The notes under the pieces: model-generated
Told to the model about the DNA's origin: nothing
Seen by the model: the letters and a program-made list of their open reading frames with translations, nothing else
The model's database searches: none
Shown here: positions 45,156 through 57,910 of the stretch, piece after piece
Layout of the letters: each line of letters starts with the position of its first letter
How positions within the stretch are numbered: the first letter of the stretch is position 1
From: Hexactinellida sp. DTS-2022
Taxonomy: Eukaryota; Porifera; Hexactinellida
DNA length: 64,000 nt
NCBI GenBank assembly: GCA_028753945.1
Contig: JAPNXP010000001.1
Location: 16,234,501 to 16,298,500 of the forward strand
Direction: 5' to 3'
Made by a program: the position numbers and the translations under genes

Positions 45156-46540
45156 GACTAAATTCGGTTAGACGGGTGACCGCTTAACCGCTACGAATAT
45201 TGGTTAACTGTTACAGATTTAATTGAGTAGTTAACCGGTCTGTTAATCTAGTTAAATAATATCAATGTAATTGCGTTTATAAAACACTAAATTATATAAA
45301 TTTTGTTAGAATATGGTAATCTTAGATCTATGCATTCCATACATAGTTAATTACTATAAACCAAGGGTGAGGTTGTTAACAATTCTGAGGCTACTCAGTA
45401 TTATAAATATTACCCCATAAGTATAAGTAGTACATTAACTAATACACTTCGCAATTTGGGCAAGTTAGAAACAGTGTAGTTATAGAAAGTATATAATGTA
45501 GTAATTATGGTGATGAGAAATGGATTTATGATCATCTTTTCCAACAAAATTTCAGATATTTTTAATTATTTAAATGTATTTCCTCGCTAATCCCAACAGA
45601 GGTATTCCGATTCAAAAAAATTCTGTTTCGATTAGTGAATTCGTTCGGATTAGTGAAGTGTAAATACATTTTCTATTTGCCTCTATAACATGAGATTCCG
45701 ATAATTTGGATCAAACTTGTTCATACCTTTTTAAACCAAACTAAACATGTAGTATACTAATACTACCTAAATAATTGTCTGAGACTTAATAATTTATAAT
45801 TCCATTGTAATATACGTTGGATCTCCTGTTCGGACTAGTGAGGATGTACTGTAAGATAAATTACAAATAATACTGCTGATTATCAACAGACCGGCTAACT
45901 GGTTAACGAAATCTGTAACCGCTAACCGATATTTAATAGCAACAGTTAAGCGGTTAGCCAGCCGGTTAACAAATCAGCCTTGTAAAAACAATAGTTAAGG
46001 GTGGGGTTGGTTAACCGTTTTGAGGCCACGGTTACGATTGTCTTCACACTACGGTTAACCGGTTAACCGCACTGAAAGTTATAACAAATTATATAAACAT
46101 TTCTCAGAAAATATCTAAATTGTAGTAACGAAAAAGACATTCTTTTAGCCAAGTACTCTCTAAGTACAATTAACTGCGTACAAGTTTATCACTTCAGGTT
46201 ACTTCTACACTGTTGTCACCAAAATATATCGTGTTACTATGGGTAATAAGATGAACAATTATTATATTCTGAACAAAATGAGTGCAAATTCACACTTTTA
46301 TCCCAAAATTTGTACTTAGAATTGTAATATTAACATATCGGTTAACTGATCACTAAAATCCGTAACAGTTAACCGGTATTAGCGGCGGTTAACCGAATCC
46401 AGCCTTGATTTAATATTTTCTGAAGGACGAAATGTAGCGTAGTAAGGAATAAAAGCAAAGCTGAAGCTTACTAATTATGTAGTATAAATAATGTTCTACT
46501 GTGTTGATCAGCATGGGCGGTTAACCGGTTAACCGTGGCG
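45156..46540. repeat. Cluster of GGTTAACCGGTTAACC-rich repeats
   Basis: Blocks at 45165-45250, 45890-45985, 46005-46080, 46335-46410 and 46510-46560 are rich in ggttaaccg in both orientations. Two end in the inverse of CAAGGCTG (45978, 46402). They look like diverged MITEs of one family, but I could not fix the ends. Between them is AT-rich sequence without genes. Confidence 0.55.
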
Positions 46541-46570
46541 AGAAATTGAATAGTAACCGTAGCCCCAGAA

Positions 46571-47685
46571 TTTACCATTTAATAAAATACGAGCCCTTCG
46601 GTCTCGGTCGCTTTGCGACAGATCGGTGCTACGCACCTCAAGTTAACGGCCGCTGTGCGGCCTTACTCCTCACCCTTTCTACCATGGAAATGGTAGATAG
46701 GGACGTTATGATTTTGATTTTCATTAATTTGTTTACCTATTTGTGCCATAACAACAACAACAAATACTCATATTAGAATTTTATAAATGCGAAATTCGTG
46801 TTCAGCACACTTGTTTACTTATAATACCTATTGAAAGTTAACTTCTAGGTTGATTTTGAATTTTCATTAAATTGTTTAGCTATTTTGAGTAAACAACAAC
46901 AACAACAACAACAAATATTCATATTAGAAAATTTAAACGCGAAATTCGTGTTCGGCATACTTGTTTACCTATAATACCCGTTGAAAGCTAACTTCTAGAT
47001 TGATTTTGAATTTTCATTAATTTGTTTACCTATTTTGTGTAAACAACAACAACAAATATTCATATTAGAAAATTTTAACCGCGAAAATCGTGTTCAGAAT
47101 ACTTGTTTACCTATAATACCCGTGAAAGCTAACTTCTAGGTTGATTTTGAATTTCCATTAATTTGTTTACCTATTTTGTGTAAACAACAACAACAAATAT
47201 TAATATGAGAAATTTATAAACGCGAAATTCGTGTTCGGCATACTTGTTTACCTATAATACCCGTTGAAAGCTAACTTCTAGGTTGATTTTGAATTTTCAT
47301 TAATTTGTTTACCTATTTTGTGTAAACAACAACAACAAATATTCATATTATAAATTTATAAATGCGAAATTCGAAATCAGCATACTTGCTTACCTATAAT
47401 ACCCGTTGGAAGCTAACTTCTAGGTTGATTTTGAATTTTCATTAAAATGTATAACTATTTTGTGTAAACAACAACACAAATTTTAATATGAGAAATTTAT
47501 AAACGCGAAATTCGTGTTCGGCATACTTGTTTACCTATTATAACATTTGTTTACCTATTATAACATTTGAAAGTTAGTTTATATCCCATATTAATTGCGG
47601 TTTCTATTCCCCCATCACTTTAATATAATCCGGACAAACACACACACACACAAACACACAAACAACAATCGAGATTTAATAATAT
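46571..47685. repeat. Tandem-repeat element, about six 143-bp units
   Basis: Head: cgagcccttcggtctcggtc with hairpins gtcgctttgcgac, ggtgctacgcacc and ggccgctgtgcggcc. Body: units of about 143 bp (period marks at 46721, 46864, 47014, 47156, 47298, 47439) with gttgattttgaattttcatt and (aac)n. Tail: gcggtttctattcccccatc, aatccggacaaa, (CA)n, aacaatcgagatttaataatatag. Architecture recalls Helentron-associated or molluscan 'pearl' elements, which carry tandem cores, hairpins and microsatellites; that link is inference. Confidence 0.7.
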
Positions 47686-48525
<840 letters not shown>

Positions 48526-48845
48526 GGAACAAGAGGATACTCTCTCTCCCCTCCACCTGACTTGAGGGTGGGGTGGACTCCTCCCTTCTGAGTCCTGACG
48601 CTATACAGTAGAAATTACTATGTATCTCAAATACAAGTGTTGCTAAGTGTCTCTTTAACAACAAACAGCCTTATTTGCAAGTAGATAATTCTAAATTCAT
48701 ATTTAGCATATGCAATTACTTAAAATAACCGTCTACTCTCTATGTAAATTCTAATATTTTACAAACTTGTTTACCTATATTGTCAATAACGACAACAAAT
48801 AGACATAATATAAATTTGTGAGTGTCAAATTCGTATTCAGCATAT

Positions 48846-49034
48846 CAGGCACGTAGCTAGAGTATGTAATTCAGGGGGGCAAGTTTTATGTTAGGGGGGC
48901 AAGTGCAGGTAGTCGGGGGGGCAAGGGGGGACGAATCACTCTATTTACTATATCGAACACTTCCTAAATTCTCTTGGGAGGGGGGGCGAGAAGTACTTTT
49001 GGGGGGGCAGTCGACCCCCCTCGCCACGTGCCTG
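48846..49034. repeat. hAT-type MITE, G-rich
   Basis: Inverted ends CAGGCACGTAGC and CAGGCACGTGGC; 8-bp duplication CAGCATAT/CAGCATAC (48838-48845, 49035-49042, one change). The paralogous arm at 41315 shows the empty site (agtatgctgaatac). The interior has repeated gggggggcaag runs. Confidence 0.85.
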
Positions 49035-49608
49035 CAGCATACTTGTTTACCTAGTATTCACATTGAGAAGTGAACAAATAACTGGATTCGACCTGGGATA
49101 TAATTAATTTTTAACAACCCATAATATTTAGTTAAACATTTTCTATAAGTATGACTCAATCTCGCCTAGACGAAAATGAGACTCAATTTGGACTAGTCCA
49201 AAATGAGACTCAATCTCACCTGGGGCCTTATTCACTAAACTTACTTAACTTAAACTTAACTTAGACTTAACTCTAAACTAAGTAAAAACTTAGTTTTTAG
49301 CTTTCCTACAAAACTAACTTAAAACTAAGTTAGTTTTGTAGGAAAGTAAAAACTTAGCTTTCCTACAAAACTAACTTAAAACTAAGTTTAACTAAGTTCC
49401 TAAAAACTTAGCAATAACTAAGTTTTACTTAGATTGATCTAAGTAATTCATTCTAAAACTAAGTTTCACGAGCAAAACAATTGCATAGTTGGTTGAATTA
49501 TGCACATAATTATTCATTTCTTTCTTAATAAGTAGGTAATTTAAAAAAATATGAACTTATAATCAGCAGCAGCAGTTTCTTCATAGTATTGATATTCAAA
49601 TATCCTAA

Positions 49609-50590
49609 ATGGCTCTTGCTCTTTTTTTGCTTGAAGATGAATATCTTGCGCTTAGTTTAACCAATCAAAGAGTCTTGAGAGATAGGAGGAATCCACTGGA
49701 TTCATACAATGATATCGAATTTATAAGCCGTTACAGGATAACTCGAGTTTTCTTTTGCAGCTACACGATAAAATTGTGGAATCTCTTCATCGGAGTACTG
49801 CAAGATCACATTCAATACCAACTACCACCCAACTAGGTGTGGCGTTACAATTTATGGCAACCGGTACATTTCAGACTGTAATCGCAACTGCCCATGGTAT
49901 ATCTCAGCCTTCTGTATCTAGATGTATTGCAGCGGCAACAGATGCACTTTCCAGGGTGGCTAAGGATTATATACAATTTCCTAACCAGATGAAACAAACC
50001 CAACAACAGGATGCGTTTTACAGAAGAGCGGATTTCCTTTGGTGCTTGGATGTATAGATGGTACGCATGTATCCATCGTTGCACCTTCAAATAACGAAGA
50101 GATTTATGTAAATCGAAAGAATACACATTCGATTAACATACAAGCTATATGTGATAGCGAATTAAAATTCATTAATGTGGTAGCAAAGTGGCCTGGAAGC
50201 ACACATGATGCATTTATATGGCGAATGTCTGGAATCAATCAGAGAATTTCCAGCGGTGATGTCCCAATTGTAAATGGATGGTTTTTAAGAGATAGCGGGT
50301 ATCCATTACGTCCTAATCTACTCACTCCAATATTGTCTCCTGAAACCCCCAGCGAAAGGAGATATAACCGTTCATTCCTGAGGACCCGTAAAACCATCGA
50401 ATGTGCTTTTGGCCTTTGGAAAAGTCGATGGAGATCTATGGACAAGACCGAAGGATCACTATGCTACAGTCCAGAAAGAGTTTGTCGCTTAGTTGTAGCA
50501 ACGATGGTTTTACATAATATATGCATCAACATGGCTTGCAATGGGAAATTGAATTGCCTGTTGGAGCTGAAGAGCATGAAGTGGCCTTAG
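49609..50590 (+). pseudogene. Harbinger transposase pseudogene (HARBI1-like)
   Basis: An N-terminal helix-turn-helix part (GVALQFMATGTFQTVIATAH, SQPSVSRCI) is followed by the DDE nuclease: GCIDGTHVSI (first Asp), FLRDSGYPLRPNLLTP (second Asp), then RTRKTIECAFGLWKSRWR (Glu), all as in HARBI1-type proteins. Frame shifts at about 49755 and at 50025-50040 (GFPLVLGCID is split between frames) disable it. The C-terminal end at 50590 is a premature stop. Length before decay would be normal for the family (about 330-350 aa). Confidence 0.9.
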
Positions 50591-50805
50591 ACGTAGATCC
50601 TACTACTAGCGGACAGTCAGTCCGTCAATTAGTTATAAATAATTATTTTAGTTTATTAATATACTACTTGTGGGATGGAATACATAAAGCATAGACATAT
50701 AGTAGTTGTAGACTAATAATGTATTTATAATTACCAGTTAAGGTTCTTTAATCACTAAAATACTAATTCTTGGAATTAAGTTATACTACTCCAATCATAC
50801 GATGC

Positions 50806-51638
50806 TTAATCTTTATCCTGTTGCGGGTAAAAAGGATGAAGTGGAGGAAAATATGGTTGCTGATGACATCCCTGTAGCAAATGACTAGATTGCTGTAAAG
50901 GTGGCGGAATATGTTGCATTCCAGCAGAATAGATATTGGACATTAGGCAAATTAGCTTGTTCTGATTTGAAACCATCAATTCGAAATTATCGTCAATTCT
51001 ATCCATTTTACTGTCGATATTATCACCTAAATCTTCAATTTTCGAATTAATGCTCTTCAGTACGCCTAATTTAGCAACCTCATTTTGAAGAATGCTTTCC
51101 TTAACAGAATCAGTGTTTTATTCTTCAGTAAATCTCCTTTTTCTGGGAGGGTTCATATCTAGTCCATACTCGGAACCCGATTGTGATGGTATTGAAGCTG
51201 CAATAGGACTTGTAATCATTAAATCAACATCACTCGATGGACAGTTACTTCCCAATGAAAGATCAATTCCTGAAGAGATTCCCTAAAATGTTTCCACCCC
51301 CTTGATAGCCTTAATTTTCAATTCAAACTCTGTAAGTCCAGCTTCAGCTGATCCACCACCTGTTTTCCTAGCAGAATCCAATTTGTCGCTAATGATAGGC
51401 TTGTTCTTCACCAAAGTGTTGCTCCATTTTTGAGCACATCATCCTTGCTTCTGATGTTTCCATGTTCTCGAGAAATGGTAGTAGCAATACTTTCCCAAAT
51501 AGCGCTTTTTTCATCAAAGGTTAAGGACGAACTTAATGCTCCAAATAATTTGGCCTTATTCTCCAAAATTAGATCTACGAGAGTATTATTTTCCTGGATT
51601 GAAAAGTTCTTTGATCGAGTCTTGCTGCTGATATCCAT
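50806..51638 (-). pseudogene. Harbinger accessory Myb/SANT-like gene, frameshifted
   Basis: Starts MDISSKTRSKNFSIQENNTL at 51638, a Myb/SANT-like trihelix domain (residues about 10-75). The frame shifts near 51415: the expected continuation KWSNTLVKNKPIISDKLDSA, then TGGGSAEAGLTEFELKI, lies in the next frame to a stop at about 51284. A Pro/Gln-rich C-terminal piece (ISSAGMQHIPPPLQQ-like) remains at 51006-50806. In this superfamily the Myb-like protein brings the transposase to DNA and the nucleus. The convergent arrangement with the transposase is normal. Confidence 0.78.
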
Positions 51639-52285
51639 TATGTCGTGATAAATGGTAGGATTTTACGTCTTATATTTTGTGGATTTATTTATATGTATTT
51701 TCCCTGCTAATCGAACAGTGCTACCATCACTACCACACTGCTATAATTGTACATGAAAAATCATCTATCTCGGAAATGTTTGTGAAGGTGCTACCATCAT
51801 TGTCAATTCATTAATTGTAATTCAAATAGGAATGTTTATGATGGTAAACATAAATAAAACAAATTTAATAAGTTAAGTCACCTTCGTACTAGACTTGAAT
51901 AAATACTTAGTTTCGAAAGGAAAACTAAGTAATAACGAAGTTTTTACATAGTTTTCGATAGAAACTAAGAAAAACTAAGTTTTTACTTAGTTTTCCTTTG
52001 TGAATACGAACTTAGTTTTTGCTATCTAAGCTACCAAAATTCTTAGTTAATACTTAGTTTTCGATAAAAACTAAATAAAAACTAAGTAAAAACTTAGTTT
52101 TACTTAGTGAATACCAACTTAGTTTTTGCTATCTAAGCTACCAAAATACTTAGTAATAACTTAGTTTTGACTTAGTTTTAGATAAATACTAAGTAATAAC
52201 TAAGTTTTACTTAGTTTTAACAATACTTAAGTTTAAGTAGTTTAGTGAATAAGGCCCCTGGTACTCAATTTCGCCTGCGACATAT

Positions 52286-53079
52286 ATAATACATTTAGGA
52301 CCCTAGGTGTCACGGTTTCATTTTGACTATATATGGTCATTTTAAAGTGACCAAATTTTCCAACTCGTGTTCTATAGACAGCAGACACTAGCTCTAAAGT
52401 TCTAATCACATCCAGATATCATTTATAACTCATTGGATAACATTACGGGACTAAGTTACAAACGGTGGATGTGTGGTCCACTCAATTCCCATATATGGTG
52501 GTGGCAGAGTGGCAAAATATGATTACGCTGACAGAAATCCAAATTCGGATCAAAATGAGATAGATCTTTAGCTCTAACTTGCTAGAAATAATTTTATTCA
52601 ATATAAAATAACATGATCTATTTGATGTAACTTTGGAACAATTTTTTATCGCACTTTCAAATTATGGAATCTGCCACTTCGACACAACTCAAAAGAGTAG
52701 TTTGGGAAAAGTGGCGCGTGGGAACAATTTTTCATTCGAAAACTGGCTGATGAATTTGTCTGAAATTTAATAGAGTGTTGAGAACAAGTAAACAATGAAT
52801 TTTATTGATATAATTTTGATTACATGTTATTGACTATCATGTGGGCAGTTTAGTGCCAAAAAATGTCAAAAACCATGAAAAGCGGCGTACTCCAGACAAA
52901 TACACCCAAATAAATGTTGTGCGAACTTTTAGAGTAAAGTGTAAACATTACGGGGTTGTATTGGATATTATAGTTTAATCCATAGACTCATTTAGATAAG
53001 GACTGGAACGTCGCGATCTCGAGGTTTTTAACTTGAGTCTGAGAGGCTCCAATTTAAAAAATTGAAAAAGCATTAGATT
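52286..53079. other. No recognised feature
   Basis: Unique-looking AT-rich sequence with no ORF of note and no clear repeat. Confidence 0.5.
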
Positions 53080-53860
53080 TCCGGTTTCCAAATGTGATTT
53101 TTGGCATATAGGGGTAACTTTTGGCACCCGTCAACAATTTGAGGTTTTCACTCAAAATTTCTCACACCTCGACAAGTTATGACGTCATTGTCACATTTCG
53201 AGAACCCTGAAAAGTCACTTAATCGCACATAATTCGCGCACTCTAAGAGATAAAATTCTGAAAATTTAATAGAACATGCACATTAATGATGCGGACACTT
53301 TGGTCACACCAGATTGCCAATATGCCTCCTCATTATCACATGATGACGTAATCAATAAAATTTCACATTGTTAAATTTGACTATTTAGGCCTATTTACGC
53401 TTTATAATCAATGTTAGAAGTGTATAAACCATACACCAACCGCGAAGCGGTTGGTGTATGGTTGGGTTCTGCCGCAAAGCGACCTAGCAAACGAGGCGCC
53501 CTAGTCTATATAGATATACTGTAGCATCAATCTATATAGATACTGCACTAGCACTAAATAGTAAATTTAACAATGTGAAATTTTATGATTACGTCATCAT
53601 GCGATAATGAGTTAGTATATTGGTAATCTGGTGTGACCAACGTGTCCGTATCGTTAATATGCATATTCTATTAAAATTTCAGAATTTTATCTCCAGAGGG
53701 CGCGAATTATGTGCGGTTAAGTGATTTTTCACGCTTCTCAGAATGTGACAATGACGTCATGACTGGCGAGGTGTGATAAATTTTGAGTCCAAACCTAAAC
53801 TTGCTGGCGGGGGCCAAAGGTTACGCCTATATGCCAATAACCAGATTTGGAAACCGTCCA
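53080..53860. repeat. Long foldback element, about 360-bp arms
   Basis: The arms run from cggtttccaaatgtgattttt to the inverse ending cagatttggaaaccg. They pair over nearly their whole length, including ttggcatataggggtaac, atgacgtcattgtcacatt, ctgaaaatttaatagaacatg and a nested palindrome accaaccgcgaagcggttggt (left only). The centre is tctatatagatatactgtagc near 53520. Related partial copies: 25236, 35635, 37305, 16660, 39630. No target duplication or ORF seen. Confidence 0.85.
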
Positions 53861-53904
53861 GTTTCTTCAATCAATTCGCAACATATAAATAAATATATGC
53901 ATAC

Positions 53905-53990
53905 ACGAGCCCTTCGGTTTCGGTCGCTTTGCGACTGTTAGGCGCTTCGCGCCCCAATCGGCGCCCGCTACGCCTTACTACGCCTTGAAA
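53905..53990. repeat. Hairpin-head repeat
   Basis: cgagcccttcggtttcggtcgctttgcgac followed by ggcgcttcgcgcc and ggcgcccgctacgcc. A variant of the head of 46571, without the 143-bp units. Confidence 0.65.
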
Positions 53991-54525
53991 CTAACTTACT
54001 AGGACGTGAAACTAAAGAAAAATTCAATATAATCTATTTTAGAATGTGACATCCCAATTAGTTCCCAAGTTACGTCATAAAATATTCTATTATGCGCAGT
54101 CTATTTATACTGATTGAATGAAGCCTAGCTAACAACAAACCCTAGAAATTAAGTGGCCAATATATTTTGTCACCTCTAGATGAAAATGCTAATAGATACT
54201 GCAGGATTGCAAACTCTCCCGCTTTTAAGGTTGGGACTTAAGGTTGGGAGCCTTGGGTAGGCGGCAGTACGGGCAGACTATGCCTACGGGTCTTAGTATT
54301 CACATGCCGGCAGTACGACTGGTAACCTAGTAGTGACACTAGATTGGCGCGAGGCGCAATAAGAGTGGTCGAAAATGATTGAGTTCTAACAAGATATATA
54401 CTAAACGTAGATTATTCTGATTTTTGTAAAAACTGAATCTCTAGAATACTATACGTAATGAGATATTTAGTAGTATTTATTAGTAATCATAAAATTCCTT
54501 TTACAAACTGAAAAAATTGTCGTAT
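53991..54525. other. Non-coding; zinc-finger 3' flank from about 54370
   Basis: 54180-54360 is a moderately GC-rich stretch (ggcggcagtacgggcag / gccggcagtacg) of unknown nature. From 54370 (gattgagttctaacaagatatatac) begins the 3' flank of the next zinc-finger gene. Confidence 0.5.
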
Positions 54526-55374
54526 CTATTCTGTATCGCAGAAAACAAATTTGGATGCCCTCTGTTTTTCCCGTAAGTGTATGAGAGCATGTCTCTTGAG
54601 ATAACTAGCGGTAGAAAACTTCTTATTGCACGTGATACAGGTGTAGAATTTCTCCACAATGTGAGAACTCATGTGAACCGATAGATTAGAAGCTGTATAA
54701 AACATCTTATTACATAGGAAACATTCGTAAGACCTCTCTCTGGTGTGAGTAAGGACATGTCTCGTCAGAATGGTTTTAGATGAGAACTTCTTAATACAGA
54801 GAGAACATGAGAAAGGCCTTTCACCGGTGTGAGTGCGTTTGTGAATCGTCAAGTGGGAGGTGCAAATAAACATTTTCTCACAGAAAGTACATTTATACGG
54901 TTTCTCTCTGGAGTGAGTAAGGACATGTCTATTTAGATATCTTTTAACTGAGAACTTCTTAATACAGAAAGTACATGGGAAAGGCCTCTCACCAGTATGA
55001 GTAAGGACATGTCTATTCAGAGTACGTTTATCGAAGAACTTCTTAATACAGAGAGTACAAGGGTATGGCCTTTCACCGGTGTGAATACGTTTGTGAATCG
55101 TCAAATTAGAGGAGTATGTAAACCTTCTCTCACATAAAGTACATTTAAACGGTTTCTCTCTGGTGTGAGTAAGGACATGTCTATTCAGAGTACCTTTTTG
55201 TGAGAACTTCTTAATACAGAAAGTACATGGGAAAGGCCTCTTACCAGTATGAGTAAGGACATGTTTGTTTAGAGAGCTTTTATCTGAGAACTTCTTTATA
55301 CAGAGAGTACATGGGAAAGGCCTCTTACTAGTATGAGTTCGTTTGTGTATCGTCAAACTATTAATTTGAGCCAT
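54526..55374 (-). CDS. C2H2 zinc-finger protein, 9 fingers (282 aa)
   Basis: Open minus-strand frame from ATG at 55374 (half finger [14 protein letters not shown]) with nine complete fingers: [64 protein letters not shown] and CITCNKKF, then the tail [13 protein letters not shown]. Its 5' flank (55375-55480) is nearly identical to those of the genes at 18088 and 27258, which form one subfamily. Its finger order differs from both, so fingers have been gained, lost or exchanged since duplication. All zinc ligands are present. Nuclear DNA binding expected. Confidence 0.84.
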   Translation of the reverse strand: MAQINSLTIHKRTHTSKRPFPCTLCIKKFSDKSSLNKHVLTHTGKRPFPCTFCIKKFSQKGTLNRHVLTHTREKPFKCTLCERRFTYSSNLTIHKRIHTGERPYPCTLCIKKFFDKRTLNRHVLTHTGERPFPCTFCIKKFSVKRYLNRHVLTHSREKPYKCTFCEKMFICTSHLTIHKRTHTGERPFSCSLCIKKFSSKTILTRHVLTHTRERSYECFLCNKMFYTASNLSVHMSSHIVEKFYTCITCNKKFSTASYLKRHALIHLREKQRASKFVFCDTE

Positions 55375-55738
55375 AGCATTCTATATTCTAAGGAAATGTC
55401 ACGGTTGAATGGACTTGGACCATGGATGAACTAGTGTAGTTATCGATTTTATTTAATAATTACATTACATGCAAATTTGCTAGCAATTTAGGGTAACTAT
55501 GAGTTTTATCAATCCACCACCCATTATAAAAATATAGAATCACTTAGGAAGAGTATATATTTAGTCATTCGTATAAGAATAATAAATAGTATAGTAAAAG
55601 AACAAGAACGAAGTATTCAAAAGTAGAGTAATCAGCTGAGCTAACTTGAAACGAATATCTTTTTCCGACCCAGTTGACATTGAAAATGTTCCAAATTCAA
55701 TTTGTTTATGAATTCAACAGTATGACACCTTTCACCTA

Positions 55739-55903
55739 CACACTGTTCTCTCTAATAGTCCACCAGTGGGAAATTGGCCCAAAGTGGACTATTATAGAAC
55801 ATGGACAATTACAGATATATTAATAGTTGATTTGGACAAGTAAATAAGTGACTATTAGAAAAGTGGACTATTAGAGAAGTGGACAATTAGAGAGAACATA
55901 CTG
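55739..55903. repeat. Tc1/pogo-like MITE, 'ttctctctaatagtccac' ends
   Basis: About 165 bp between TA dinucleotides (55737-55738, 55904-55905); inverted ends share TGTTCTCTCTAAT and GTCCAC. The interior repeats gtggactattagaga. First bases of the two ends differ. Confidence 0.75.
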
Positions 55904-56038
55904 TATTGTATTCTCTTGATTGAAACAAGAGAGCCCCGCAGCTGTAGATTCATGAAAACCTTCAGAGCCAATTTTTCATTTTGGCGTTATAAGTGAGATG
56001 GTCAGCATGCTTTAGATGTCAATTTTGGGCTCTCATAA

Positions 56039-56687
56039 TCATGGAGAATTTGTCGGCTTTATATAAAACACGGAGATCGTCAAATGCTGCTTAATTGATT
56101 GAAGGATAATTTGACTTTGTGAATTAGCAGAATTCAGAGAAATGTAGCAATTGGTAAAGATATTTTTAACTGAGTTTTGACTGGATGAGACCTTAGGATG
56201 CAATACTTTTCCATCATCTGACAATAACTTATACAAGTTAACGTTCAAAGGATAATTATAGGTACATATTGCTTCTACAAATAGACCAAAGTTCTCGACA
56301 TCAAATATAGTTTGTCTAACTATTGGGTATAGGTAAGCAGCAGAAGAAGACCCCAGTGGTATTAAACGTACAATGGTAGAAAATATTTTCATTAAACTCG
56401 AAACCATCATTGAAAATACAGTTGTAGGGGGGGGGGTCATTTGGAATGTCAATTGAACACAGAATCTTACCTCCCTTATAGGATGCATTACTGCGGATAT
56501 GGACTTCGTCCATTTGAAGGATTACATGACGTTCTCGGGGACTGAACTTAGATGTTATTTCCTTAAGTATTTGGAAATACTCGCAACCTATACCAAACGT
56601 GTTCTTAATAGCAAGTAAATCACGCTCGTGTGGTAAACTAAGCAATTCGATGAATGAATAAATCGGTAATAAGCCGGTGAAATCCAA
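56039..56687 (-). pseudogene. P-element transposase relic
   Basis: 56687-56316 reads ERHVILQMDEVHIRSNASYK and GGKILCS, the P-element/THAP9-type RNase H-like core with a probable catalytic Asp in MDEVH. The next frame (56488-56039) continues VSSLMKIFSTIVRLIP and FGLFVEAICTYNYPLNVNLY, LLSDDGKVLHP. The switch of frame falls at a homopolymer of G (about 56430), so slippage of one base explains it. N-terminal THAP and C-terminal parts are missing. It lies where the 3' end of the next zinc-finger gene has been lost. Confidence 0.8.
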
Positions 56688-57072
56688 AAGATTTTCAGTG
56701 AGAAAAGCTGCGTTGAAATGTTATAACGTCGACTATTTTTCGAATTTGCTAAATTACTAAGTTGTCCAATAAAAAAGTGAAGTGAAATTTACAAAGATTG
56801 TCTATTGGAATTTGAACTATCATCATTGTCTAAATCAAACGAATCACCTTCAAGAAGTCCAATTGCGTTTCTAGCTGACGGATGGCAATGTTGACAAGAT
56901 TGTCGATTGAAAGCACAGTGGGAATTTTCAGGGGTGTAAGTGGAATAGGAAAACTAAGCTAGATGGACTCTAATGAAGTTATCGGTAGCTGCAAACTGAA
57001 TGGCATTATCAAAAATGATGTACGTAGTCTCCTAAACGTAGTTCTAGACAATTCATGTTAATTCTGTCAAAA
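56688..57072. other. No recognised feature
   Basis: AT-rich stretch between the P-element relic and the truncated zinc-finger gene; perhaps the rest of the P element, but no motif seen. Confidence 0.4.
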
Positions 57073-57720
57073 TTATACTTTAGGTTTGTTAACAAATTTA
57101 ATACAGAGAGTACATGGGAAAGGCCTCTTACCAGTATGAGTAAGGACATGTTTGTTCAGAGAGCTTTTATCTGAGAACTTCTTAATACAGAGAGTACAAG
57201 GGTATGGCCTTTCACCGGCGTGAGTACGTTTGTGAATCGTCAAACTAGAGGAGTATCTAAACCTTCTCTCACATAAAGTACATGTATACGGTTTCTCTCC
57301 GGTGTGAGTAAGGACATGTCTATTCAGAGAACCTTTATGTGAGAACTTCTTTATACAGAGAGTACAAGGGTATGGCCTTTCACCGGCGTGAGTACGTTTG
57401 TGAATCGTCAAACTAGAGGAGTATCTAAACCCTCTCTCACATAAAGTACATGTATACGGTTTCTCTCCGGTGTGAGTAAGGACATGTCTATTCAGAGATT
57501 TATTATCTGAGAACTTCTTAATACAGAAAGTACATGGGAAAGGTCTCTTACCAGTGTGAGTTAGTTTGTGCATCGTCAAACTATTATTTTGAGTAAACTT
57601 CTTCTCACATGACATAATGTGTATGTATACGGTTTGTCTCTGGTGTGGGTAAGATTATGAGTCTTCAGACTGCTTTGATTGGGAAACCTCTTCTTGCTAA
57701 CAACACAACGTGAGATTTCA
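57073..57720 (-). pseudogene. C2H2 zinc-finger gene, 3' truncated
   Basis: From ATG at 57615 ([17 protein letters not shown]) five complete fingers follow: [32 protein letters not shown] and CTLCIKKF. A sixth begins CTLCIK and then runs into foreign sequence ending FVNKPKV. The standard last two fingers and CDTE tail are gone. Fingers 2-3 and 4-5 are a near-exact tandem duplication of about 168 bp (57185-57350 against 57353-57518), direct evidence of two-finger unit amplification. The leader finger CVVSKKRF (first Cys pair damaged to C-V-V-S) lies upstream to about 57720 in another frame. Confidence 0.75.
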
Positions 57721-57910
57721 GTATCAAATGATTAGGGATTGTTTTTTTCTGAGTTTGTACAAAAAATATTACTAACTAAGTCTTATTAATTGATCAAGAC
57801 TTTATAACTCCAATCAAATTTTAGCTGATTTAAATTATTATATAAAAGTAAGATTTTTGTGCAGATTCTAACTATTAAGGAAGAGCTTGTAATTGATCTA
57901 AAAATCTAAA

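Larger units (their letters stand above)
49223..52257. mobile_element. PIF/Harbinger transposon, 3.0 kb
   Basis: Ends GGGCCTTATTCACTAAACT on both sides (19-bp perfect), followed by AACTTAG/CTAAGTTTTTACTT-rich subterminal repeats, with a 3-bp duplication CTG (49220-49222, 52258-52260). It carries the two-gene set of the superfamily: a DDE transposase (plus) and a Myb/SANT-like gene (minus), both broken. Confidence 0.92.
48650..52285. repeat. Right arm of the large inverted repeat, twice interrupted
   Basis: Inverse of 41135-41503. The arm sequence occupies 48650-48845, 49035-49222 and 52258-52285; a 189-bp MITE and a 3.0-kb Harbinger element split it. The arms enclose about 7.1 kb. Confidence 0.82.
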
